Assembly (NCBI GenBank): GCA_964355005.1
Contig: CAYHBX010000040.1
Location: forward strand, 1 to 7,824
Direction: 5' to 3'
DNA: 7,824 bases
Source of the DNA: JAUSKF01 sp964355005
GTDB taxonomy: Bacteria; Patescibacteriota; Minisyncoccia; UBA6257; WO2-44-18
A program made the translations under genes and the position numbers. This document shows positions 1-5,656 of this stretch, piece after piece. Every line of letters begins with the position of its first letter. The first letter of the stretch is position 1. The notes beneath the pieces were generated by a model that did no database searches, was not told the origin of the DNA, and worked only from the letters and a program-made list of their open reading frames with translations.

Positions 1-855
1 TGCAACAAGGAAATTAAATTCGGACTTTTCTACGACAAGGCCATTTCTCTTGGCGCAGACTTTGTTGCCACGGGGCATTATGTGCGCCTTCGGCGCGACA
101 AACGACTTACGACTAACGACAAACGACAAGGCGGGTCAGTTTTGATGAGCGTCGCGGCCGACGCGAATAAAGATCAGAGTTATTTTCTCTGGGCAATCAA
201 GCCGGAGCATCTCGCGCGCTGTCTCTTTCCGATCGGGGAATATAAAAAGCCGCAGGTGCGGAAGCTGGCGGAGAAATTTGGCTTGCACAACGCCTTAAAA
301 AAGGATTCGCAGGGCATCTGCTTTTTGGGGCAGGTAGACTTGCCGGATTTTTTGAAGAAATATATCAAACCGAAAAAAGGCGCGATCTTGGATGTGCACG
401 GTAACGAGTTGGGAGAGCATCATGGAGCGCATTTTTATACAATAGGACAAAGACACGGAATTATGAATAATGAATTACGAATTAAGAATAAACCGGATCA
501 AAAACCTTTTTACGTTGCGGCAAAAGACGTGAAGAAAAATATCGTGGTGGTCGCCGAAGGCGAAGATAACCCAGCGCTCTACAAGAAGCAAATTGATATT
601 TCCGGGGTCAATTTGCTGAATAACGAATTACGAATAAAGTATCAAAAGTCCATAATTCATAATTCGTCATTCGTCATTCCGGTGTCCGCGCGGGTAAGGT
701 ATCGTCAGCCGCTCTTTCCCGCTACTCTCATAATTCATAATTCGTCATTCATAATTCAATTCAAGAAGCCCGTCAAATTCGTCGCCCCCGGCCAATCCGC
801 CGTGTTTTATGACAAAAAAGGCGCAATGCTGGGAGGGGGAGTGATTTGTGGATAA
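1..855 (+). CDS. mnmA: tRNA 2-thiouridine(34) synthase MnmA, 3' part (N-terminus outside window)
   Basis: MnmA activates U34 of certain tRNAs (Lys, Glu, Gln) with ATP and replaces O2 by sulfur received from a persulfide relay, in the cytoplasm. The frame is open from base 1; the GTG at 82 is internal. The first visible codon is the Cys of CNKEIKFG, matching the catalytic Cys of the family (Cys102 in E. coli). Then come ADFVATGHYV (about 19-28), KDQSYFLW, KDSQGICFLG with the second catalytic Cys at visible residue 107 (bases 319-321), and TIGQRHGI (about 147-154), followed by the C-terminal beta-barrel region ending in GGGVICG. Family and known Cys roles are established knowledge; the match is by eye. 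The gene is odd because five arrays of 7-base repeats lie in the reading frame and code for segments such as KRLTTNDKRQ, NNELRIK (twice) and IIHNSSF (twice), absent from ordinary MnmA. Both catalytic Cys and the frame are intact, so I read it as functional. Confidence 0.95.
   Translation, partial: CNKEIKFGLFYDKAISLGADFVATGHYVRLRRDKRLTTNDKRQGGSVLMSVAADANKDQSYFLWAIKPEHLARCLFPIGEYKKPQVRKLAEKFGLHNALKKDSQGICFLGQVDLPDFLKKYIKPKKGAILDVHGNELGEHHGAHFYTIGQRHGIMNNELRIKNKPDQKPFYVAAKDVKKNIVVVAEGEDNPALYKKQIDISGVNLLNNELRIKYQKSIIHNSSFVIPVSARVRYRQPLFPATLIIHNSSFIIQFKKPVKFVAPGQSAVFYDKKGAMLGGGVICG
95..129 (+). repeat. Heptamer repeat array 1 in mnmA (5 x 7 bp)
   Basis: Five consecutive 7-base units: GCGACAA, ACGACTT, ACGACTA, ACGACAA, ACGACAA (consensus ACGACWW). 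It lies just after the GHYV motif and is translated in frame. Its unit sequence differs from the four arrays further downstream, but the unit length is the same. It recalls the short tandemly repeated repetitive (STRR) heptamers described in cyanobacteria; that comparison is by format only. Confidence 0.85.
459..493 (+). repeat. Heptamer repeat array 2 in mnmA (5 x 7 bp, AATNANG type)
   Basis: Units AATTATG, AATAATG, AATTACG, AATTAAG, AATAAAC. It is inserted between TIGQRHG and the KPFYV strand, a place where ordinary MnmA has only a short loop. It encodes the segment IMNNELRIKNK. Confidence 0.88.
619..639 (+). repeat. Heptamer repeat array 3 in mnmA (3 x 7 bp, same orientation as array 2)
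   Basis: Units AATAACG, AATTACG, AATAAAG. It is read in the same codon phase as array 2, so both give the peptide NNELRIK. Confidence 0.8.
651..678 (-). repeat. Heptamer repeat array 4 in mnmA (4 x 7 bp, inverted relative to arrays 2 and 3)
   Basis: On the plus strand the units are CATAATT, CATAATT, CGTCATT, CGTCATT; the reverse complement is the AATTATG / AATGACG type of array 2. Only 11 bases separate it from array 3, so arrays 3 and 4 form an imperfect inverted repeat that could fold in the mRNA. It encodes IIHNSSFVI. Confidence 0.85.
729..763 (-). repeat. Heptamer repeat array 5 in mnmA (about 5 x 7 bp, inverted)
   Basis: Plus-strand units CATAATT, CATAATT, CGTCATT, CATAATT and a degenerate CAATTCA. 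It encodes LIIHNSSFIIQF, in the same codon phase as array 4, within the C-terminal barrel region of MnmA. Confidence 0.85.
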
Positions 856-881
856 CTAAAACGTGTCATCAAATTTGGAGT

Positions 882-890
882 TGATATAAT
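882..890 (+). promoter_or_regulatory. Extended -10 promoter element (TGATATAAT)
   Basis: A perfect TATAAT at 885-890 is preceded by TGA, the extended -10 form. A weak -35 (GTGTCA, 863-868) lies 16 bases upstream. Transcription would start near 896-898, at the GTG of the next gene, implying a leaderless or almost leaderless mRNA. Prediction from sequence only. Confidence 0.6.
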
Positions 891-896
891 GAAAGA

Positions 897-1598
897 GTGA
901 TCGATTTCATCGCCTCAATCTTTAAAGGGATTGCTTATGCGGGCGGGATTTTGCTCTGGAATTTAGGTTTAGCCGGCGCTCCTATGATGCCGGTGGAAAA
1001 ACCGCAAACGGCGGCTCTGGTTCAACAAATTCCGCCGGCGCAAATTGCCGCGGAGGTAGTCGCGGTTAAAGGAGAAATCGAAAGTCTAAAAGCGGAGCTT
1101 GCCGAGCTAAAGGCGCAAAAGAGTGCCGCGGTTGCTCCAAAGCCGAAACCGGCTCCTACTCCAGCTCCAAAGCCAAAGCCCGCCCCCGTTCCTGTTGTAG
1201 CTCCGGTTCCAGTTCCCGTGCCAGTCCCGGTAGTTGTACCCGCGCCCGTGCCAGCTCCGGCACCAACTCCGACCGCTCCCGCGCTACCGCCCGGACAATT
1301 TTTGACGCCAAGCGGAGCGATCGTTGACTCGCAGGGTAGGTTAATTTCGGCGCCCCCAAGCGTTGCCGTTCCACCGACCAATTCTAGTCCATCGACTCCA
1401 ACTCCGGCTCCCGCCCCAACTCCCACTTGGCCTCCTGTCGTCGGTACGACGGTAACCATCGCTCGTTACATAGCGGTAGCGATTGGATTTAATCCCGCAA
1501 TGAACTGCAATCAGTTGGGCTTTTACAATCAGGAGCTGAAACTTTGTGAACTCTACAAAAATTCCAACAGTTCCTACACCTGGGTTCTTATCGATTAA
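897..1598 (+). CDS. Membrane-anchored proline-rich protein of unknown function
   Basis: I do not recognise a family. The 233-residue product starts with a hydrophobic segment (about residues 4-28), probably a signal anchor. A short charged heptad-like stretch (about 47-75, with IESLKAELAELKAQ) could form a coiled coil. Residues about 80-132 are a low-complexity run of Pro, Ala, Val, Lys and Thr, largely PA/PV/PT dipeptides. A second Pro/Thr/Ser run lies at about 150-180. The last 45 residues look folded and hold two Cys (in MNCNQ and LKLCELY) that could form a disulfide. This suggests an inner-membrane anchor, a stiff spacer and a small extracytoplasmic C-terminal domain; function is unknown. 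The start is GTG: an in-frame stop lies just upstream at 882 and no closer ATG exists. There is no Shine-Dalgarno at a usable distance, but an extended -10 box ends 6 bases before the start. Confidence 0.75.
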   Translation: MIDFIASIFKGIAYAGGILLWNLGLAGAPMMPVEKPQTAALVQQIPPAQIAAEVVAVKGEIESLKAELAELKAQKSAAVAPKPKPAPTPAPKPKPAPVPVVAPVPVPVPVPVVVPAPVPAPAPTPTAPALPPGQFLTPSGAIVDSQGRLISAPPSVAVPPTNSSPSTPTPAPAPTPTWPPVVGTTVTIARYIAVAIGFNPAMNCNQLGFYNQELKLCELYKNSNSSYTWVLID

Positions 1599-1605
1599 CG
1601 CCCGC

Positions 1606-1635
1606 TTGTCATTGCCATAGTTTTTTTGTCATAGT
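1606..1635 (+). promoter_or_regulatory. Possible weak promoter before comEC
   Basis: TTGTCA (1606-1611) resembles a -35, and CATAGT (1630-1635) is a 4 of 6 match to -10 at an 18-base spacing. The -10 ends 9 bases before the comEC ATG, the same geometry as the other candidate leaderless genes here. The match is poor enough to be chance. Confidence 0.3.
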
Positions 1636-1655
1636 GAAGCCCTAATGAGGGCTTC
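1636..1655 (+). repeat. Perfect 8-bp inverted repeat with the comEC start codon in its loop
   Basis: GAAGCCCT (1636-1643) and AGGGCTTC (1648-1655) pair perfectly around a 4-base loop AATG, and the ATG at 1645-1647 lies at the loop. A T-rich stretch (TGATATTTTCTTTT) follows, so it may be a weak terminator for the preceding gene, an RNA structure acting on comEC initiation, or both. Confidence 0.65.
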
Positions 1656-2961
1656 TGATATTTTCTTTTGGGCGGCGTGCTTCTTTCTGGCGGGAGTTTT
1701 AATTGCCAGCATTTTTAGCGGTTCAACGGAGCCGCTGATTTTTTCGTTCGGGGCGGTCTGGCTGGCCGCGCTGGCTTTGCTGTTGAGTAGTCGGCAGAAA
1801 CTCGCGGTTTTTAGTTTGGTAATGATTTTTGGAGTAGCTTATTTTTTCGTTTTTGATAAATTGCGCAAACCGGCCCCGATTCCTTATGGAGAAAAGGTTA
1901 TTTTTACCGGCATCGTAACGGAAGCGGAACAGCGTTTGGATGGCCAAAAGATCGTTATTCAAAATATCCAGATCGCCGCCCCGCGTTACCCGAAATTTGA
2001 ATACGGCGACGAATTGGAGGTTAGCGGCGTGATCAAAACAATAGAGGGGGATTGGGAAAATTATTTTAAAAAGGAAAGTATCGCCGGTTTGATGGGATTT
2101 CCGGAGATCAATGTCCTGTCCAAAGGAAATGGTTCACCGATTAAAACAAGACTGCTGGGAATAAAAGAATTTTTCATTTCCAGCTTTAAAAAAGTATTGC
2201 CGTTTGATAAAGCTGCCTTTATGTCGGGTTTAGTGCTGGGAGAAACGGCAGAATTTTCCGATGAATTCAAAGAAAAACTCCGCGCCACCGGCACCAGTCA
2301 TTTAGTAGCGCTTTCGGGATACAATATCGGCATTATCGCGAGCGCGGTGGCGGGTTTATTGGGACTTTGGTGGGTCACTAAACGGTTCACTTTCATTGGC
2401 AGTACGCTGTTTATTTTCGCTTTCGTTTTGATGACGGGCGCCGAAGCATCGGTGGTGAGGGCGGCAATTATGGGTTTTCTGATGTTGCTCGCTGATAAAT
2501 TGCAGCGTGTTTATTATTTTCGCAACGCCGTCGCCGCCACTGCTTTGGCGATGGTTCTGGTAAATCCGAAAGTATTGGCCTTTGATATCGGCTTCCAGCT
2601 TTCTTTTATGGCCCTGATTGGTATTACTTATTTAGAGCCGTGGCTTAGGGAAAAATTTAAAGCTAAAAAAGAAGCCGGTTTTTTAGGATGGAGAAAAAGT
2701 TTTTGGACGACCACCTCGGCTCAATTGGCCGTTTTGCCGATACTGATGTACCACTTTGGTTTTGTGTCGCCGGTTTCCATTTTAACCAACGTTCTTCTGC
2801 TTGGAGCGATACCCGTCACAATGGGTCTCGGATTTTTTATCGGCTTTGCTTCCGTTATAAGTTATTGGATCGCCTGGTTGATCGCTTTACCGGCGCAGGC
2901 GCTTCTGGGATATGAATTGACAATCATCGATATTTTCTCAAGACTTCTAGAAGTTTTCTAA
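1645..2961 (+). CDS. comEC: ComEC/Rec2-type DNA uptake channel, membrane part
   Basis: ComEC forms the inner-membrane channel that passes single-stranded DNA into the cytoplasm during natural transformation. This 438-residue protein has N-terminal membrane segments (about 6-70), a soluble beta-rich region (about 75-150, where ComEC has its OB-like domain), then the polytopic Competence domain (about 185-435). Family hallmarks visible are GLVLGE, HLVALSGYNIG (from residue 219), TGAEASVVRAAIMG, AFDIGFQLSFMALIGI and the TTSAQLAVLPILMYHFG segment. It stops after LLEVF, without the C-terminal lactamase-fold domain that many ComEC proteins carry; that domain is encoded separately 31 bases downstream. 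The ATG is chosen because it begins the first membrane helix and a stop lies 9 codons upstream in frame; no Shine-Dalgarno is visible. ComEC is common in Patescibacteria, where DNA import for nucleotides or recombination is suspected (inference). Confidence 0.9.
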   Translation: MRASDIFFWAACFFLAGVLIASIFSGSTEPLIFSFGAVWLAALALLLSSRQKLAVFSLVMIFGVAYFFVFDKLRKPAPIPYGEKVIFTGIVTEAEQRLDGQKIVIQNIQIAAPRYPKFEYGDELEVSGVIKTIEGDWENYFKKESIAGLMGFPEINVLSKGNGSPIKTRLLGIKEFFISSFKKVLPFDKAAFMSGLVLGETAEFSDEFKEKLRATGTSHLVALSGYNIGIIASAVAGLLGLWWVTKRFTFIGSTLFIFAFVLMTGAEASVVRAAIMGFLMLLADKLQRVYYFRNAVAATALAMVLVNPKVLAFDIGFQLSFMALIGITYLEPWLREKFKAKKEAGFLGWRKSFWTTTSAQLAVLPILMYHFGFVSPVSILTNVLLLGAIPVTMGLGFFIGFASVISYWIAWLIALPAQALLGYELTIIDIFSRLLEVF

Positions 2962-2992
2962 TCGCCCGGCCCGGCTCGTTGCATCACCGGAA

Positions 2993-3847
2993 ATGAATAT
3001 TTTTTTGAATAAAAAAGCCTTATATACATCCCTCTTCATTTTAATAGCGGGGAATGTTTTTATTTGGCAGGCGATTTTGTTCGGGGAAAATAAAAATTTG
3101 GAACTTTATTTTTTGAGTGTCGGGCAGGGAGATAGCCAGCTGATCAATTTTCCCGGCGGAGTGCAAATTTTGGTGGATGGCGGTCCGGATGCCAAAGTTT
3201 TAAATGAGTTGGCGCGGGCAATGCCGGAAATGGATCGCCGTATCGAGTTAGTAATCGCCACTCATCCGGAGCTGGATCATTTCGGCGGCCTGATCGACGT
3301 TTTGGAAAATTATGAAGTTGGTGTCGTGATTACCAACGGCCGTCAGGGTACCGCCAAAGCGTATTTGGATTTTGAAAAAGTGATCGCGGAGAAGCAAATA
3401 CCGGTTACGCGATTATTTGCTGGCGACAAGATAACCTACGAAAGCGCGGAGTTGGAAATTTTATGGCCGACCGTAGCCGCGGCGCGGGGGAAAAAGACCA
3501 ATGAATCCGGAATTGTTTTTATGTTGAAGAATGGCGGTCTGCGGGCGCTTTACACCGCCGATATCGGCTTTGAAACCGAAGAGGCTTTGCGCCGGAAATA
3601 TGATTTGGATGCCGATATTTTGAAAGTCGGGCATCATGGTTCTAAATATTCCAGCGATAAGAAATTTTTAGAGGAAGTGTCCCCGGCAATTTCTGTTATC
3701 GGAGTCGGAAAAAATAGTTACGGCCATCCGACCGGCGCGGCATTGGGAAGATTGGCCGATGTGAGGTCGCAGATTTTCCGAACTGATAACTTCGGGACGA
3801 TCAAATTAGTTTTCGCGGATAGCTTTCTTAGGGCGTTCGCGCGTTGA
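2993..3847 (+). CDS. ComEC-associated metallo-beta-lactamase-fold hydrolase (separate C-terminal module)
   Basis: This 284-residue protein matches the C-terminal MBL domain of ComEC, thought to be a nuclease acting on the incoming or non-transported strand. It begins with a signal anchor (about residues 9-30), then LYFLSVGQGDS (38-48), LVDGG (60-64), THPELDHFGG (90-99), YTADIG with Asp190, and VGHHGSKYSS with His214/His215. The metal-binding signature reads HPELDH: His91, Asp95 and His96 are present, while the second His of the general HxHxDH motif is Glu. ComEC-family MBL domains often have an acidic residue at this position, so I do not call it dead. The ATG lies 31 bases after the comEC stop in a different frame, so the two are presumably cotranscribed and their products may pair at the membrane. 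The own membrane anchor argues for a natural split rather than a recent frameshift. Confidence 0.88.
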   Translation: MNIFLNKKALYTSLFILIAGNVFIWQAILFGENKNLELYFLSVGQGDSQLINFPGGVQILVDGGPDAKVLNELARAMPEMDRRIELVIATHPELDHFGGLIDVLENYEVGVVITNGRQGTAKAYLDFEKVIAEKQIPVTRLFAGDKITYESAELEILWPTVAAARGKKTNESGIVFMLKNGGLRALYTADIGFETEEALRRKYDLDADILKVGHHGSKYSSDKKFLEEVSPAISVIGVGKNSYGHPTGAALGRLADVRSQIFRTDNFGTIKLVFADSFLRAFAR

Positions 3848-3888
3848 TATTTTAAATTATTTGTTTTAACCTGATTTTAGAACTTTTT

Positions 3889-3892
3889 GGAG
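3889..3892 (+). promoter_or_regulatory. Shine-Dalgarno GGAG for the small ORF at 3901
   Basis: GGAG ends 8 bases before the ATG at 3901, a normal spacing. It is the main reason to believe the small ORF is translated. Confidence 0.55.
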
Positions 3893-3900
3893 TGGTTACC

Positions 3901-3993
3901 ATGGCCGATCTTTGGGAGCCCGATGAGGAGTTTCTTGATTTTTTGGAGCTGATCCAGGATTCTGCGGGCGTTTCGATCACCCTCGGCGATTGA
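3901..3993 (+). CDS. Small acidic ORF (30 aa), possibly the N-terminal half of a frameshifted gene
   Basis: The product starts MADLWEPDEEFLDFLELI and ends ITLGD; it is acidic and probably helical. It has an ATG with a good Shine-Dalgarno. I recognise no family. The TGA stop is followed after 4 bases by the ATG of another 32-residue ORF in the +1 frame. Removing one T of the TT at 3990-3991 would join the two into one 64-residue protein (ITLGD-EAMRSG). It is therefore either half of a disrupted or frameshifted small gene, or the first of two coupled short genes. Confidence 0.5.
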   Translation: MADLWEPDEEFLDFLELIQDSAGVSITLGD

Positions 3994-3997
3994 GGCG

Positions 3998-4096
3998 ATG
4001 CGCTCCGGAACTGATCTCGGTCGTAGCCTTTACGAAAAAATGTATCAAGATCCGGTCTTTCGGGAAGGATTTGAAGAATGGAAGGCAGAGAAGTAG
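3998..4096 (+). CDS. Small charged ORF (32 aa), possibly the C-terminal half of the same gene
   Basis: It begins MRSGTDLGRSLYEKM, continues YQDPVFREGFEEWK and ends in AEK. Composition is charged and helix-prone with a natural-looking C-terminus. The upstream TGAGG is too close to the ATG to be an ideal ribosome site, so translation would rely on coupling to the ORF ending at 3993, or the frame is reached by a +1 shift. The frame is open upstream back to the TGA at 3950-3952, but without a good start. A strong terminator begins 8 bases after its stop, which supports a real transcript ending here. No family recognised. Confidence 0.45.
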   Translation: MRSGTDLGRSLYEKMYQDPVFREGFEEWKAEK

Positions 4097-4103
4097 GCGA
4101 TAG

Positions 4104-4130
4104 AAGCCTCGGGCAACCGGGGCTTTTTTT
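4104..4130 (+). terminator. Rho-independent terminator (GCAA tetraloop)
   Basis: AGCCTCGG (4105-4112) pairs with CCGGGGCT (4117-4124), with one G-T pair, around a GCAA tetraloop of the stable GNRA class, followed by seven T (4124-4130). It ends the comEC, hydrolase and small-ORF transcript and isolates aspS. Confidence 0.88.
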
Positions 4131-4143
4131 ATGGCTGAAATCT

Positions 4144-4152
4144 TGTTAGAAT
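4144..4152 (+). promoter_or_regulatory. Extended -10 promoter element for aspS (TGTTAGAAT)
   Basis: TAGAAT (4147-4152, 5 of 6) with TGT in front. It lies between the upstream terminator and aspS; the only -35 candidate is the T-run of that terminator. The start of transcription would be about 4158-4160, 2-4 bases before the aspS ATG. Confidence 0.55.
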
Positions 4153-4161
4153 TTTTAAGAA

Positions 4162-5628
4162 ATGCGAACTCTTATTTCCGACATAGTAAATAAAGAAGGT
4201 CAGGAAGTAGAACTGATGGGTTGGGTGGCGATTCGCCGCGACCACGGGAAAATTATGTTCATAGATTTGCGCGACCGCTCAGGGATCGTTCAGGTGGTGT
4301 TTTTGCCGAAACCACCCCGACGTACTGATGTTGATAGTAATGATAAAGAAGTCGGGGCTCCGACCGCAGCGTCGGAGAGGAGTGCCTATGATGTGGCGGC
4401 GACTTTGCGTTCGGAATGGGTAGTGAAAATTACCGGCACGGTAAATAAGCGGCCGGAGAATATGGTGAATCCGGATATAGCTACCGGCAAGGTGGAAATT
4501 TTGGCGAGCAAATTGGAAGTTCTCAATGAGGCAAATACCCCGCCGATAGAGGTGACTAGTGACGGCAAGGAGATCGGCGAGGAGAGTCGGATGAAATATC
4601 GATATGTTGATCTGCGACGCGAACGAATGCAGAAAAACATCCGCAATCGTCACGAAATGATCCGATTTTTCCGCGATTATCTTTCCAATGACGGATTTTA
4701 TGAAATAGAGACCCCGATCTTATCAAAAACGACTCCGGAGGGAGCGCGCGATTATTTGGTACCGTCCCGTCTTTACCCGGGTAAATTTTATGCTCTGCCT
4801 CAATCTCCTCAACAGCACAAACAGCTGCTGATGGTCGCCGGTTTTGAAAAATATTTCCAGATTGCTCGTTGTTTCCGCGATGAAGATACCCGCGGCGACC
4901 GGCAGCCGGAATTCACCCAGTTGGATATAGAGATGAGCTTTGTTAAGCAAGAAGACGTGATGGATTTGGTTGAGCAGATGCTGATCAAACTCGTTCAAAC
5001 TTTGTACTCGCATAAAAAGATCCAGGAAACGCCATTTCCTCGGATGACCTATGCTGACGCGATGAAGAACTACGGTAACGATCGCCCCGACATTCGCAAA
5101 GACAAAAACGATCCAAACTTACTCGCTTTTTGTTGGGTGGTAGATTTCCCATTTTTTGAGAAAACCGACAAAGGCGACTGGACTTTCACGCACAATCCTT
5201 TTTCCGCGCCGAAACCTGAATTTATGGTGGACCTGATGGATAAAAAAAATATCGGAGATATTCTCACCACTCAATACGACATCGTCCTGAACGGTTTTGA
5301 AGTAGGTGGGGGGAGCATCCGCAATCATCGTCCGGAGGCGCTGAAGAAAGTTTTTGAGATCATGGGATTTGCCGAGCAGAGAACAATGAATAATTTTGGC
5401 CATATGATAGAGGCCTTGGGCAGCGGCGCCCCGCCTCATGGCGGGATCGCTCCTGGCGTTGATCGCTTGGTGATGATCTTGGAAAATGAGCCGAACATCC
5501 GCGAGGTGATCGCGTTTCCGAAGAGCGGTGACGCCAGAGATCTGATGATGGATGCTCCGTCAGACGTGGAAGCGGAACAACTCAAGGAACTGCATTTGAA
5601 GGTGGACGTGAAAGAAAAAAAGAAGTAA
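4162..5628 (+). CDS. aspS: Aspartyl-tRNA synthetase, short form without GAD domain
   Basis: AspRS charges tRNA-Asp with aspartate using ATP, in the cytoplasm; class II. The 488-residue protein has the N-terminal anticodon-binding OB fold (1-110, GWVAIRRDHG, FIDLRDRSGIVQVVF), motif 1 around RYVDLRRERM (147-156), FYALPQSPQQHKQLLM (about 209-224), motif 2 FRDEDTRGDRQPEFTQLD (238-255) and motif 3 GGIAPGVDRL (427-436). It is clearly of bacterial type, but that type is usually near 590 residues with a GAD domain of about 100 residues between YGSDKPDLR and the FCWVVDFP strand. Here YGNDRPDIR (304-312) runs into FCWVVDFPFFE (323-333) with only ten residues between, so GAD is absent. A His (residue 28) in RRDHG is the type found in non-discriminating AspRS that also charge tRNA-Asn. 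Residues about 52-73 are an extra loop encoded by a hairpin-rich repeat. No Shine-Dalgarno; a -10-like box lies 9 bases upstream. Confidence 0.96.
   Translation: MRTLISDIVNKEGQEVELMGWVAIRRDHGKIMFIDLRDRSGIVQVVFLPKPPRRTDVDSNDKEVGAPTAASERSAYDVAATLRSEWVVKITGTVNKRPENMVNPDIATGKVEILASKLEVLNEANTPPIEVTSDGKEIGEESRMKYRYVDLRRERMQKNIRNRHEMIRFFRDYLSNDGFYEIETPILSKTTPEGARDYLVPSRLYPGKFYALPQSPQQHKQLLMVAGFEKYFQIARCFRDEDTRGDRQPEFTQLDIEMSFVKQEDVMDLVEQMLIKLVQTLYSHKKIQETPFPRMTYADAMKNYGNDRPDIRKDKNDPNLLAFCWVVDFPFFEKTDKGDWTFTHNPFSAPKPEFMVDLMDKKNIGDILTTQYDIVLNGFEVGGGSIRNHRPEALKKVFEIMGFAEQRTMNNFGHMIEALGSGAPPHGGIAPGVDRLVMILENEPNIREVIAFPKSGDARDLMMDAPSDVEAEQLKELHLKVDVKEKKK
4315..4377 (+). repeat. Hairpin-rich in-frame insertion in aspS
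   Basis: CCCCGAC (4315-4321) is inverted at 4351-4357 (GTCGGGG). This is followed immediately by a second palindrome, CTCCGAC (4358-4364) and GTCGGAG (4371-4377), around CGCAGC. GTCGG/CCGAC within 4351-4364 gives an alternative hairpin. The segment encodes about 21 polar residues between the OB-fold strand QVVF and LRSEWVV, where bacterial AspRS normally has only a short helix. It looks like a small repeat element absorbed into the gene. Confidence 0.65.
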
Positions 5629-5646
5629 TATCTCATAAGCTTTTCG

Positions 5647-5652
5647 AGGAGG
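5647..5652 (+). promoter_or_regulatory. Strong Shine-Dalgarno AGGAGG of the UMP kinase gene
   Basis: A full AGGAGG lies 4 bases before the ATG at 5657, a slightly short spacing. It contrasts with aspS and ndk, which have none, and suggests this gene is read from an aspS-initiated polycistronic mRNA with standard initiation. Confidence 0.75.
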
Positions 5653-5656
5653 AAGG

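Noticed and set aside
95..763. CRISPR array in mnmA
   Set aside because: The repeats are 7-base tandem units without spacers and are translated in frame; no cas gene is present.
82..855. A separate gene starting at GTG 82
   Set aside because: The frame is open to base 1 and the preceding residues (CNKEIKFG, ADFVATGHY) are conserved MnmA sequence, so 82 is an internal codon.
1022..1459. Long minus-strand frame rich in Gly, Ala, Val and Thr
   Set aside because: It is the complement of the proline-rich coding repeat; its composition is a mirror artefact, and the plus-strand gene has the membrane anchor and promoter.
2993..3847. Inactive hydrolase because the second metal-binding His is replaced
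   Set aside because: ComEC-type lactamase domains commonly carry an acidic residue there; the other metal ligands and the HHGS motif are intact.
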